Origin: JBDREC01 sp043820105 [NCBI: Pseudomonadota bacterium]
GTDB lineage: Bacteria; Bdellovibrionota_F; JAHFAK01
Direction: 5' to 3'
NCBI GenBank assembly: GCA_043820105.1
Contig: JBDREC010000099.1
Coordinates: 1 to 64,000 of the forward strand
DNA: 64,000 nt
Position numbers and translations under genes: made by a program
Notes under the pieces: model-generated
The model's database searches: none
Seen by the model: only the letters and a program-made list of their open reading frames with translations
Told to the model about the DNA's origin: nothing
In this document: positions 1 through 8,966 of the stretch, piece after piece
Numbering within the stretch: position 1 is the first letter of the stretch
Layout: every line of letters begins with the position of its first letter

Positions 1-2418
1 ATTATCTTTATTAAAAAGAATGCTTGGATTTTCATGTGATAAAAGATCTGAGATGTAATCTAGTTGTGCCTCATAGTGCTTTTTAATATCATCATTCAGG
101 ATTTCATCATATTCTGTAAACAAGGCTTTGTTTTCTTCATATACTTCTTTATATCTTTTATAAGTTGCTTCTATTTCATTTAACTTTTTATAGACCTCTG
201 CTTCTTTTATTGTTTCTTTATTATTTAAAAGTAATTTGCAGGTTAAAGCAGTGTTAAGAATTGGTTTGTTTATGTCATGCATGTATTTTGATATACTCTC
301 TCTTCCCTGTTTTGAGATCGAACTGGATCTTTTTTTGAGGTAGTTTTGAATGTCTTTCAAAATCACCTGCTCAAGATCTGTTTTATTGATGTCTGGTGAA
401 AAAGAGCCTGTTGCCTTACATTTTGAAGCTTTTTCTAAAAGACTTTCTGAATCAGTATCTGAGCTAAGATATAATAAAGTTTTGTCATTTTCTTCTCTTA
501 ATAGTTTTAGTAAGTCTTCACCCAGCATGCTTTCCGTTCCCAAGTGATTGTCACTGATCACTATATCAGGCTTTTTGATTTCCAATTCACTTAAGGCTTT
601 TCCTGGAGATGTAAATATAAAAATTGAACAGGAATGGTCTATTAAGATATCTTTAAGCAAAGACTGAATATAATTTCCTGTAATGAAATTATCATCAACA
701 ATAAAAATGTTCAGTTCTTCCTTTTTTATCTTAGGTTTCTTAATATGCTGCTTGGCTTTTTCAAAATCTGCTTCATTTAAACCTTCATATATAAAGTCAA
801 TGAGCTGATCAGTTGAAAGTGGTTTGCTTGCATAAGCTTTTGCGCCAAGATCATAGGCACGCTGAATTTCTTCATCTAAATATCGGTTTGAATGAACCAA
901 GCTGCTAAGCTTTAATTTTTGTTTTGAAACTTCTTCAAGAAAATCATATCCATTTTTATCTTCATTTAAATCTATATCAACAATTGCATATTCAATATTT
1001 TCTTTTTTAACAAGCTCTATGCACTCATCGACTTTGTCAGCATCATACAGGATTATTAGTTTTGAAAGAGTTTCATCTGTCTCAATTGCATTTCTCACAA
1101 AAGCTCTGTAAAGAGTTTCATCTTCTAATAATACAACTTTAATTTTATCATGTGTTGATAAAAAATTTAACTTTTTATCAAGATATTCTTCTAAAGGTTC
1201 ATATTTAACAAAAAGGATTTCATTTGTATTCTTTGGAAGTAAGTCTTGATTGTGTTTCTCTGTTTTCTTTGAGGCAGGGATCGTGATAACAAATTCGACA
1301 CCAGTTTTGCATTCAGTATTCCGTATTTCGTATTTCGTGTTTCTTGCTTCTATCGTTCCCCCATGCAAAGTTACAATTTTATGAGCAGATGCTAAACCTA
1401 AACCAGTTCCTGACTTTTTACCTTTAGTAAAAAAAGAATCAAAAAGGTGTGCAATGTCTTCTTCTTTAAATTTAGGGCCATTATTGCCAATTGTGATTTC
1501 AACAAAATCGTTATCTTTTTTTCTAACATCTCTTGTATTAAAACAGATTGAGCTTGTAGCTTGTGGCTTGTAGCTTGTAGAGCATGTATCTTTTAATTTT
1601 TCCTGCTGATAGCTGACAGCTGATTTCTGATTGCTCTTTAACGCTTCAATCCCATTTCCAATAATATTAGCAAAAACCCTTGCTATACGTTCGTCGTCCA
1701 ATAGGGCTTGTTTCGTATTTCTTAACTGGTATTCAAAGTTAATATTTATATCCTTATATATTTGGATTGTCTGCCTGATTGAAAAATCTAAAAGACTTGC
1801 AATTGGCTCAGGTTTTGTTTCAAGTTTCATCTCTCTTGAAAAATCAAGAATATCAGAAATCATCTTTTCAACATGGATGATGGTATGATCAACAGTTGTT
1901 TTAGCTTTTTCAAGTGCCTTGGGATCTTTTTTAAGCTTGTCAATCATAGAAAGCATAGATTTCATGCTTGTAAAGGGCTTTCTAATGTCATGAGCAAGCA
2001 TCTGAGTCGTTTGGCCAATGGCAGCGAGTTTGGCATTTTCTTCTGCTTTTTTCTGAAATGATTCAACTTCTTTTATTAGGCATGAGTATTCTTCTACCAG
2101 ATAACTAAATTCGCTATATAGATTAGGAAGATCAAAAGGATTTATTTTTTTATTTGTTCTATACATTTTAATATTTTTTATAAGAACTTTTATCGGATTA
2201 ATAATATCTTGAGATATAATTGCAGCTACAACAAAGGAAAATAATATACTAACTGCAATAGCAATCATAAGTGGATTCTTATGCCCATAAATCACTTGAT
2301 TGTATTTTATGAGTTCATAAAGTGCAAAAATGGTGCATGGTCCAGCACTGCTTATAGAAACTAACAGAAATGTTCTTAGAAAAATTGAATTTTTTTCTAT
2401 TTCTTTCTTTTCGCTCAT
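1..2418 (-). CDS. Hybrid sensor histidine kinase with two receiver domains (C-terminus beyond left edge)
   Basis: The reading frame is open from an ATG at 2418 to base 1, 806 residues, and continues out of the window. Domains in order: two membrane segments (about 14-36 and 48-68), a HAMP-like linker, a DHp domain with phospho-acceptor H143 in LAHDIRKP, a GHKL ATPase domain (N-box near 251-260, GNNGPKF near 311, GTGLGLASA near 337), receiver 1 (Asp near 481 in VDIDL) and receiver 2 (VDD near 574, Asp near 623 in ISDNHL). A further helical part contains YMHDINKP (H714), similar to the kinase His motif. It probably relays phosphate from His to the Asp residues. Two ATPase loops are lengthened by in-frame heptamer repeats. 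The start overlaps the stop of the upstream membrane gene by 4 bases (ATGA), indicating coupled translation. Input signal unknown. Confidence 0.9.
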   Translation of the reverse strand, partial: MSEKKEIEKNSIFLRTFLLVSISSAGPCTIFALYELIKYNQVIYGHKNPLMIAIAVSILFSFVVAAIISQDIINPIKVLIKNIKMYRTNKKINPFDLPNLYSEFSYLVEEYSCLIKEVESFQKKAEENAKLAAIGQTTQMLAHDIRKPFTSMKSMLSMIDKLKKDPKALEKAKTTVDHTIIHVEKMISDILDFSREMKLETKPEPIASLLDFSIRQTIQIYKDININFEYQLRNTKQALLDDERIARVFANIIGNGIEALKSNQKSAVSYQQEKLKDTCSTSYKPQATSSICFNTRDVRKKDNDFVEITIGNNGPKFKEEDIAHLFDSFFTKGKKSGTGLGLASAHKIVTLHGGTIEARNTKYEIRNTECKTGVEFVITIPASKKTEKHNQDLLPKNTNEILFVKYEPLEEYLDKKLNFLSTHDKIKVVLLEDETLYRAFVRNAIETDETLSKLIILYDADKVDECIELVKKENIEYAIVDIDLNEDKNGYDFLEEVSKQKLKLSSLVHSNRYLDEEIQRAYDLGAKAYASKPLSTDQLIDFIYEGLNEADFEKAKQHIKKPKIKKEELNIFIVDDNFITGNYIQSLLKDILIDHSCSIFIFTSPGKALSELEIKKPDIVISDNHLGTESMLGEDLLKLLREENDKTLLYLSSDTDSESLLEKASKCKATGSFSPDINKTDLEQVILKDIQNYLKKRSSSISKQGRESISKYMHDINKPILNTALTCKLLLNNKETIKEAEVYKKLNEIEATYKRYKEVYEENKALFTEYDEILNDDIKKHYEAQLDYISDLLSHENPSILFNKDN
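1314..1348. repeat. Heptamer tandem array inside the histidine kinase gene
   Basis: Five degenerate 7-base units, such as CAGTATT, CCGTATT, TCGTATT and TCGTGTT. The array lies in frame and encodes about residues 357-369 (RNTKYEIRNTE on the minus strand), an insertion between two strands of the ATPase domain just after the GTGLGLASA motif. Confidence 0.75.
1551..1578. repeat. Heptamer array AGCTTGT x4 inside the histidine kinase gene
   Basis: Four contiguous units, AGCTTGT, AGCTTGT, GGCTTGT and AGCTTGT. On the minus strand they encode part of an extra loop (TSYKPQATS, about residues 281-289) between the N-box and the GNNGP motif. The same unit recurs between genes at 6749-6783. Confidence 0.85.
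1605..1632. repeat. Heptamer array GCTGAYA/GCTGATT inside the histidine kinase gene
   Basis: Four units, GCTGATA, GCTGACA, GCTGATT and TCTGATT. They are separated by 26 bases from the AGCTTGT array and lie in the same protein loop (about residues 263-272). Both arrays keep the frame open. Confidence 0.75.
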
Positions 2419-2972
2419 GGTTGTATTTCACTTATTAAAATGTTACTATCTTTTAACACTGGAGTTAAAAACTTTATGAAAAGGATACCAAAAATAATCG
2501 AGCAAGGAATATTTCCAATCAGCCATACTTTTATATTGTTTCCATAAGCAAACATATTTGTTATTTCTCCTATAAAATATAGATATGTGCATCCCACAAC
2601 TGCTCCTATAGCATGTGGAATTATTGCACAAAAAACTGTAAACATGGCATAATCTTTTAATTTTATATTATATATTGATATTTTAAGCTTTCTTGCAAAA
2701 TAAAAGGGAAGCGCGCATTGAATGAAGTTTGCAGGAATAAAGCCACAGATATGATGAATTGAACCATCAGTTACGCCATTAGTAATACATGGGAACATAG
2801 TTCCGGCTAATATTCCAGGCCATCCAAAGAAAATCCCTGATATTGTTTGAATAACTGAAGCTGGCCAAAAGTAACTGATATTTGAATAAATAGGAAATGA
2901 AATTGTACCCATGGAACCAAGAATTGTTCCCAAAACAAAAATAGTACAAAATATAAAAAAGTTCTTTTTCAT
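2415..2972 (-). CDS. Small polytopic membrane protein of a sensory operon
   Basis: 185 residues with about five hydrophobic segments and short loops. The stretch YFWPASVIQTISG followed by FFGW and a glycine-rich helix resembles the WP-containing start of MASE1-type sensor domains, but the similarity is weak and no family is assigned. The start has GGGGG five bases upstream. The gene follows the methyltransferase-containing protein by 34 bases, and its stop overlaps the start of the hybrid kinase by 4 bases. Because the kinase has only two membrane helices, this protein may be a separate membrane sensing subunit. That role is inferred from gene order only. Confidence 0.6.
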   Translation of the reverse strand: MKKNFFIFCTIFVLGTILGSMGTISFPIYSNISYFWPASVIQTISGIFFGWPGILAGTMFPCITNGVTDGSIHHICGFIPANFIQCALPFYFARKLKISIYNIKLKDYAMFTVFCAIIPHAIGAVVGCTYLYFIGEITNMFAYGNNIKVWLIGNIPCSIIFGILFIKFLTPVLKDSNILISEIQP

Positions 2973-3006
2973 GTAACCCCCAAGTTAGAAAATCATTTTT
3001 GTAAAC

Positions 3007-5832
3007 CTATCGTCTACTTATTATTATTGCATCATTATCTAATTGTAAAACGCCATTGTCTAATCTTTCTATTATTAAACTTCTAACTTTTTCATACTCA
3101 GATTGTGAAATATCATCTATGTTTTTCTGTATCATTAATGATAATATGTTTTTTGCTGTTTCAGTCAATTGTGACTTAGAAATTGGTAGTTCAACATCTT
3201 TTAAATCTAGATGGCTTGGAATATCAACAGTTATTATTTCAAAAACTGTATTTCGTTTCATGATATTTACAATGTCCTCCCCAGTTATTGCTGGTTTTGG
3301 CACAAATAAGTCTTTAAGAATAGACATAATTGAGGTTTTGCTTCCAATAATCACAACAAAACTTCCATTTTCTGATAGAGTTTCCGCTATTTCTGGTACA
3401 AGCTCCAGATCAAGTAAGTGTAAACTGTGAGAGGCAAATAGCAAATCATATTCAGGAACTTCGCCACTAGAAAAATAGGTTTCTGCTGATTGGTTTACGA
3501 AATTGGTCCATAACTTATCACTATCCACTGTGCTAAGTTTTAGATCAGCTTTATGAATATAATCCTCAAGAGGTTCAATTATATCTAATTCGAGAGAGGC
3601 AGTCGTGTTTTGAAGGATTTGCTGGGCTAGATGAGTAGTTATTGTACCATCACCACATCCAATATCACATGCTTTTAAGGGGTTATCATCTGTGGATTGT
3701 AATCGTACTCCAGCAACACCTCCAGATGACAATTCAGAAATGAAGGCTTGAATTGTTGCATAGTCAGTACATCTAATTTTAAACTCTGCCAAACCATCGT
3801 GATACCTTGCATTCATGCTGATAGTTTGTCGAGTTTCTTCTTCATCAGATTCCAAAGAAGCTAAGGAATCTTCAGTTACATGTGTATTTTTATCATCAAT
3901 TCCATGCTGTCTATTTCTAATATTTTCATCCTTATGTGTCATATTTGTTCCTCCATTTTGATTTTCTTCTCCAGAAGCAACTATTTCTAATGGCTTAATT
4001 ACTTTTTTATTTCTTTCATCGGGATTCTCAGGCTTTGGTTCAATAAATATCGGTGTTGTTTCATTCGGATCTTGATTGGGGTCAGGTAATACAATGATTT
4101 CATGTTGTTCATCAGGATTCTGAAAAGGATAGGTGTGGTCACCGAGTTCATAATCATCTCCAAAATAAAATGGATATTCTTCTGGAAGATCAGCTGGTGT
4201 ATATAAAGGATATTCGTAAGGAACTTCTATTGGATAGTCAACTTGAAATTCTAAATCCTCATCAGGAGCTTGCTCATAAGGATTTTCATAGCCTGGAGGA
4301 TAATAGTAAGAACCATAATCCTCTTCTTCAATTTCAATATCTTCATGATCTGCATAATAAGGCAAATAAGGCATTTCAATTGGATGTTCAAACTCAACTT
4401 CTGATTCAACATCATCTTGCTGATCTTGATCGCCATCTTCTTTAGGTTCTTCAGGAGATACAATTGGCTTGCCTTCAGGAACATCACCAGGAAAAACAAT
4501 TTCTATATCTGGGTTTTCTATACTAATTAAATCTTCAGGCAAATCAGTAATTATTAGAGTTGAAATTCCAGCAGGTACAGTAAGTTTAAGTGGTGCGAAA
4601 ACTGGCTGTAAAACTGATTGAATAGCTTCATTATCAACAATTAGCATTAAATGTTCTTCTTCTAATAATGCTTCCTGCATAGACAAGGCTTTTGTATCAA
4701 CTGCTAAACTACTTCCTCTTGAAACAGTCCTTACACTTGTTCTCCCAATTCTTGATGGAGATGATGTATATCTTCCTGGAGTTGAACTTGATCTAGGTGA
4801 TGAGAAACTAGAAGGCCTTGATTTTCCTCCTTGAATTAATGTCAATTCTGGCTTCTGTGATCCTGGACTTTTGGGAGCTTTACTTTGAGGCGCTGAAGTT
4901 ATTCTTAACATTTTTAAAGCAGCTCCAAAGGCAACAAATGTTGCAGCTCCAAAGCCTGCTGAGATTAAGCTATGCATTGCCAACTCAACCCCTTTTAAAT
5001 CTTCAATTAAAATTCCATCTGTAAGTCCATAAGCTCCTCCCGTTATAGCTCCAATAAGAGCATATCTTGCGAGTAACTGAATGGTTGTTAATTCAGCTGC
5101 AGATGACAAAAACACATAACCTAAGCCAACTGCTCCCAAGAATAAAGCAGGAACAGCTACAACTGCTAAACAATCTCTTTGTGCTTGTTTATATGCTTTT
5201 TGTTCCCAATAAGTAAAAATATCTCTTCTTGCTTGTTCAAAAACAGACTTGCTCCATACATTTTTATAATCCTGCCAGGCAATTGTTGCATAAATAGAAT
5301 CATAAACAAGTTCACAAGAGCTCCAATAGTTTGGAGGACCAGATCCTTCCATCATTATAAACTTGTGAACTTCCCATTTCTTTCTTAATAAACATGCTTC
5401 ATTGAATATTTGCTTATCTGGATTTTTCTTTCTTTGAGCTTCATATTCAGAAGGGCTTGGTAAAAATGGATCAATTAATGAAAACATAAGCTGAAAATGC
5501 TTGAAGCCTAAACTGTCTTTGTCAACTTCAACATCCTGAGAACCAGTTGGTGCTTTATAATAATCAAAATCATCTATTCCTTGAACAGCCTCAACAAGCC
5601 TTAAGCTTAAAAAGGTATTAGCTCCAACTTCATTTAATAATTCAATTGGATTTCTTTCCAATCTTGGATGTGTATTATTATATTTACTAAGAATTTGATG
5701 ATTCAAGTGTGACATTACCTTTGAAAAATCATCAACTCTAATAATTGTTGTATTTGAATGATTTTCTTCTGCAGATAAAAAAACACAAATAGTTAGAAGC
5801 CATATAAAAATATGTCCGATTTTTTTAGCCAC
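3007..5832 (-). CDS. Membrane-anchored protein with acidic Pro/Tyr-rich linker and C-terminal methyltransferase domain
   Basis: I place the start at GTG 5832, behind GGGGG at 5842-5846; the longer open frame begins with TTG at 5877. That gives 941 residues starting MAKKIGHIFIWLL, a signal-peptide-like helix. Residue numbers below are for the longer frame. Three more hydrophobic segments lie near 237-258, 271-288 and 304-323. A Ser/Pro-rich part follows (330-390), then a very acidic Pro/Tyr-rich linker (about 445-625). A class I SAM methyltransferase fold covers about 690-880, with SAM motif ACDIGCGDG at 736. Four membrane helices would put the methyltransferase in the cytoplasm, where SAM is available. 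The gene heads the kinase operon. Substrate unknown; the N-terminal half matches no family I know. Confidence 0.7.
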   Translation of the reverse strand: MAKKIGHIFIWLLTICVFLSAEENHSNTTIIRVDDFSKVMSHLNHQILSKYNNTHPRLERNPIELLNEVGANTFLSLRLVEAVQGIDDFDYYKAPTGSQDVEVDKDSLGFKHFQLMFSLIDPFLPSPSEYEAQRKKNPDKQIFNEACLLRKKWEVHKFIMMEGSGPPNYWSSCELVYDSIYATIAWQDYKNVWSKSVFEQARRDIFTYWEQKAYKQAQRDCLAVVAVPALFLGAVGLGYVFLSSAAELTTIQLLARYALIGAITGGAYGLTDGILIEDLKGVELAMHSLISAGFGAATFVAFGAALKMLRITSAPQSKAPKSPGSQKPELTLIQGGKSRPSSFSSPRSSSTPGRYTSSPSRIGRTSVRTVSRGSSLAVDTKALSMQEALLEEEHLMLIVDNEAIQSVLQPVFAPLKLTVPAGISTLIITDLPEDLISIENPDIEIVFPGDVPEGKPIVSPEEPKEDGDQDQQDDVESEVEFEHPIEMPYLPYYADHEDIEIEEEDYGSYYYPPGYENPYEQAPDEDLEFQVDYPIEVPYEYPLYTPADLPEEYPFYFGDDYELGDHTYPFQNPDEQHEIIVLPDPNQDPNETTPIFIEPKPENPDERNKKVIKPLEIVASGEENQNGGTNMTHKDENIRNRQHGIDDKNTHVTEDSLASLESDEEETRQTISMNARYHDGLAEFKIRCTDYATIQAFISELSSGGVAGVRLQSTDDNPLKACDIGCGDGTITTHLAQQILQNTTASLELDIIEPLEDYIHKADLKLSTVDSDKLWTNFVNQSAETYFSSGEVPEYDLLFASHSLHLLDLELVPEIAETLSENGSFVVIIGSKTSIMSILKDLFVPKPAITGEDIVNIMKRNTVFEIITVDIPSHLDLKDVELPISKSQLTETAKNILSLMIQKNIDDISQSEYEKVRSLIIERLDNGVLQLDNDAIIISRR

Positions 5833-6240
5833 TTTTACCAACCCCCAGAAGAACCTAATCTTAGCATTAATCCTCAATGGGACGCTATATTGCTAAACCA
5901 GATCTTCAATAATGTCAAATGTTTTATGCGGAGCGTCTTTTGCTTCTCAGCATATAAATCTCCCTGTTTATCTCTAAATATAAAAAGGGATAGAGTTGAT
6001 AGTGCAATCCATATGCCAAAACACGGATTTAAATAATTTCAGTATGTTAAACAAATTGTCATAGTAAAATATTTCAAAAAAGTTTCGAATCCCAGAAAAT
6101 AGTCTCTTTTTTGGGAAAGGATAGTTAATGCTTTATGTACAAAAAAAATTCATTTAATATTTTTCAATTTAATATTTTTCACATGACTTTTTTCATGCCT
6201 TTAACTAATATATTTTACTTATTTAAAAACAGGAGGAATC
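5833..6240. other. Divergent intergenic region, no gene supported
   Basis: About 400 bases lie between the minus-strand methyltransferase gene and the plus-strand outer-membrane gene, so both promoters should be here. The last 60 bases are very AT-rich (repeated TTTAATATTTTTC) and end in AGGAGG at 6231-6236, four bases before the downstream ATG. The open frame across 5812-6036 has no family features and I do not call it. Confidence 0.5.
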
Positions 6241-6750
6241 ATGAAAAAATATCTAGTTATAATTATCACAGCTTTATTCGCGATCCCAATATTTGCCCAA
6301 GTTCACGATGTTCCAGCAGAGGTGATGAAGAATTATGATATTAAATATGGAATGGGCATTGGTGTTGAGTCACTTGCTACAACAGCTAATAGAATAAATA
6401 CTATTTCCTTTGTTGCAGATCTTACAGACTCTATAAAGATTGGTGGTAATTTTGGTTTTATTGATACATTTAATCAGTTATTGCTTGGACCAAAGGTAAA
6501 ATATCTGTTTTTTAAACATAAACATGTAAATGTTTTTTCTCAAGCAGGTATTTATTATAGAGAAGCTTTGGCAGCTGGCAGAGGAATATCATGTAATTTA
6601 ACCGGAGGCGTTGAATTCTTTATTCCTGAGGTTGAAGAAGTTGGAATTTCCATTGCTTATGGTTTGGTGGCGGACTTTTTTGGTCAGAACGATTTTGAGT
6701 TTATTAATTCCTATCCTTTTGGGAATTTTGCGATACACTATTATTTTTAG
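6241..6750 (+). CDS. Small outer-membrane beta-barrel protein
   Basis: 169 residues. A clear signal peptide (KK, then a hydrophobic run ending in IFAQ) is followed by alternating short strands rich in Gly and aromatics. The protein ends in Phe after AIHYY, the usual last strand of outer-membrane barrels. AGGAGG at 6231-6236 gives a strong ribosome-binding site. The length fits an 8-stranded barrel. The stop codon TAG is part of the first unit of a heptamer repeat array. No ligand can be inferred. Confidence 0.7.
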   Translation: MKKYLVIIITALFAIPIFAQVHDVPAEVMKNYDIKYGMGIGVESLATTANRINTISFVADLTDSIKIGGNFGFIDTFNQLLLGPKVKYLFFKHKHVNVFSQAGIYYREALAAGRGISCNLTGGVEFFIPEVEEVGISIAYGLVADFFGQNDFEFINSYPFGNFAIHYYF

Positions 6751-6783
6751 CTTGTAGCTTGTAGCTGGTAGCTTGTAGTTTTT
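6749..6783. repeat. Heptamer array AGCTTGT between convergent genes
   Basis: Five units, AGCTTGT, AGCTTGT, AGCTGGT, AGCTTGT and AGTTTTT. The array overlaps the last two bases of the stop codon of the outer-membrane gene and ends 11 bases from the nadB stop. The unit is the same as in the array inside the kinase gene at 1551. Confidence 0.9.
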
Positions 6784-6794
6784 AGAGAAGAAGT

Positions 6795-8342
6795 TCAATC
6801 TATCCGATAATGGCAACCGCAGCTTTTTTTATTTAGAGTCGCTGCTCTTAAAATTAGTAAAGCGACATATGATGCATTTCTTAGGCCGATTAGGCTGTCT
6901 GATAATTTTGTGTGATTGTAGAATCTTTCGATTTCGTCGTTTATTTCTTCAAGGAGTTTTTTTGCTCTATTTAGGTGTTTTTTGGTTCTAACAAGACCTG
7001 CGTAATTCCACATTGTCTGCTGTATTGTGAGCCAGTCTTGTTCAACCAGGGCCTGGTCAATTTCTTCTTTTTCATAAAACCATTGGTCTGCATGTGGAAA
7101 GTAATAAACGCCTGTCTTGATTTCTTTTATAATGTTTTTGGCGCAAGATTTACCCATAACAAGACACTCAAGTAGTGATGTTGAAGCAAGTCTGTTGGCT
7201 CCATGTAGACCAGTGCAAGCAACTTCTCCAACGGCTTTTAATCTCTCAACAGTTGTTGTGCCATACATATCAGTATAGACTCCACCGCAGGAATAGTGGG
7301 CTGCTGGTACAACTGGAATAGGTTCTTTTGTTATATCAATTTTAAATTTCATGCACTGTGCGTAAATAGATGGAAAACGTTTTCTTACCCAATCTGCGTC
7401 CTTAAAAGATATATCTAAAAATACATTGCTAGCTTTTGATCTTATCATTTCATTGTGAATTGCCCTGGCTACAATGTCACGTGGTGCAAGTTCAGCTAGT
7501 TCATGATATTTGTCCATGAAGCGTTTGCCCTTATGGTCAATAAGCTTGGCGCCGCTTCCTCTTAGGGCTTCAGATATTAGAAATCTTTTTGATGCTTGGT
7601 GATAAAAAGTTGTAGGATGGAATTGGATATATTCAAGATTGATAATTCTTGCTCCAGCTCTAAAGGCCATTGCAATTCCATCACCACGGGCTCCATCATT
7701 GTTTGATGTATGCTGGTAGATATGTCCAAGGCCACCTGTTGCTAGAATAACTTGCTTTGCAAAAATAGGCTTAACCTTTGATGTTTTTCTATTAAAAACA
7801 TAAGCCCCGCAACAAGTGATTGGATGATATCTGTCAATTGGATTTGTTGAGTGGTGAGATAGGGTAATTAAGTCAATTGCTGTGTGATTTGTAAGTATAT
7901 TTATTCTTTTATTATTTTTGACATGCTCAATATATTTATCAAGAATCGCCTCTCCTGTTTTATCTTTAGAGTGAATGATCCTGTTGCTTGAATGAGCACC
8001 TTCTTTAATTAAAACTAATTGATTTTTATCGTCTCTAGAAAAATTTACATTTAATTTATTTATTAGAATTTTCAGGACAGCCTTTGAGCCATGCTCAGAA
8101 AGGAACTTAACTGCTTCAGGATTAGATAAAGAAGCTCCGGCTTTTATAATATCTCTGTACAGCTTCTGTGGGGAATCCTTTTTACCCTTGTATATTATTC
8201 CACCCTGGGCAAGGTTAGAATTGCAATCATTAATAGAATTATCTCTTGTTAGTAAGGTTACATTAACTTTTTGATCTGCCAGCTCTAAAGCTGCGGTTAA
8301 ACCAGCTAAGCCAGTTCCAATTATTAAAACATCAGCTTTCAT
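6795..8342 (-). CDS. nadB: L-aspartate oxidase
   Basis: 515 residues, the usual NadB length. The N-terminus carries the FAD-binding motif DVLIIGTGLAGLTAALE. Characteristic stretches follow: NLAQGGI near residue 44, HILT-type loops, EYIQFHPTTFY near 238, a SEALRGSGA segment, and HYSCGGV near 350 with GLHGANRLASTSLLE after it. The enzyme oxidises L-aspartate to iminoaspartate, the first step of de novo NAD synthesis. NadA and NadC are not in this window. The gene is monocistronic here; upstream is a 99-base gap to the sigma-factor operon. Confidence 0.95.
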   Translation of the reverse strand: MKADVLIIGTGLAGLTAALELADQKVNVTLLTRDNSINDCNSNLAQGGIIYKGKKDSPQKLYRDIIKAGASLSNPEAVKFLSEHGSKAVLKILINKLNVNFSRDDKNQLVLIKEGAHSSNRIIHSKDKTGEAILDKYIEHVKNNKRINILTNHTAIDLITLSHHSTNPIDRYHPITCCGAYVFNRKTSKVKPIFAKQVILATGGLGHIYQHTSNNDGARGDGIAMAFRAGARIINLEYIQFHPTTFYHQASKRFLISEALRGSGAKLIDHKGKRFMDKYHELAELAPRDIVARAIHNEMIRSKASNVFLDISFKDADWVRKRFPSIYAQCMKFKIDITKEPIPVVPAAHYSCGGVYTDMYGTTTVERLKAVGEVACTGLHGANRLASTSLLECLVMGKSCAKNIIKEIKTGVYYFPHADQWFYEKEEIDQALVEQDWLTIQQTMWNYAGLVRTKKHLNRAKKLLEEINDEIERFYNHTKLSDSLIGLRNASYVALLILRAATLNKKSCGCHYRID

Positions 8343-8441
8343 TATAAATGCCTGCTAATTTATTATTATTTTATTAGCTTATAGGGAAAAATAAGAAAAT
8401 GTAAAGAGACTTATTGTTATGTTTTTTGATTATTATTTTTA

Positions 8442-8966
8442 TTATATTTTTGTTTTTAAAAGATAAACAAAATTAGAGGCTGTAAAAGCTCCTAAAATCC
8501 AAAGGAAGGTAAATAGATTAAGATCGATATTTTTAATTGAGTTAAAAACTATTAAGCTTGCAACAATTAAAAAGGGGATTTTATAAAATCTTATAGAGTA
8601 TAGATAGTATTTATATGTCTTGGGTAATACAAGCTCTGAAAATACAATAGTGGCTGATAAAAATAAGGATCCACATAAAAATGAACAAACATGGGGCCCA
8701 AACAGCATAAACACATTTAAAAGGCCATTGAATTTGTGATGTAGTCTAATCTCAAACTGTGGGCAAACTGCAATAATTAAGGTGCCAATGAACACATGGA
8801 TAGCAGAAACAAAAATTATTGCTTTTAACTTATCTTTGCCAGTTTCTTTGAAAATATTATCAAGAATAGAATTCTCAATGTGTTCAGGAATATTATCCGT
8901 TTTTATAGAATCAAATTCATCAAATTTTTCAATTATTTGATCACAATCGAATTTATCTGATTTCAT
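8442..8966 (-). CDS. Membrane protein, putative anti-sigma factor
   Basis: 174 residues. A charged, soluble N-terminal stretch of about 60 residues (DQIIEKFDEFDSIKTD) is followed by four hydrophobic helices. It starts inside the ECF sigma factor gene (14-base overlap), so the two are translated together. Position and layout (cytoplasmic head, membrane anchor) match the common sigma/anti-sigma pairing. I see no zinc-finger HxxxCxxC motif, so this would not be a ZAS-type anti-sigma factor. Function inferred from context. Confidence 0.5.
   Translation of the reverse strand: MKSDKFDCDQIIEKFDEFDSIKTDNIPEHIENSILDNIFKETGKDKLKAIIFVSAIHVFIGTLIIAVCPQFEIRLHHKFNGLLNVFMLFGPHVCSFLCGSLFLSATIVFSELVLPKTYKYYLYSIRFYKIPFLIVASLIVFNSIKNIDLNLFTFLWILGAFTASNFVYLLKTKI

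Noticed and set aside
4170-4445. 91-residue open frame antisense to the acidic linker of the methyltransferase gene
   Set aside because: The opposite strand encodes a low-complexity Glu/Asp/Pro/Tyr linker, whose complement gives Leu/His-rich chance frames.
6080-6100. TTCGAATCC, like a tRNA T-loop
   Set aside because: No acceptor, D or anticodon stems fit around it, and the region is too AT-rich and unpaired for a tRNA.
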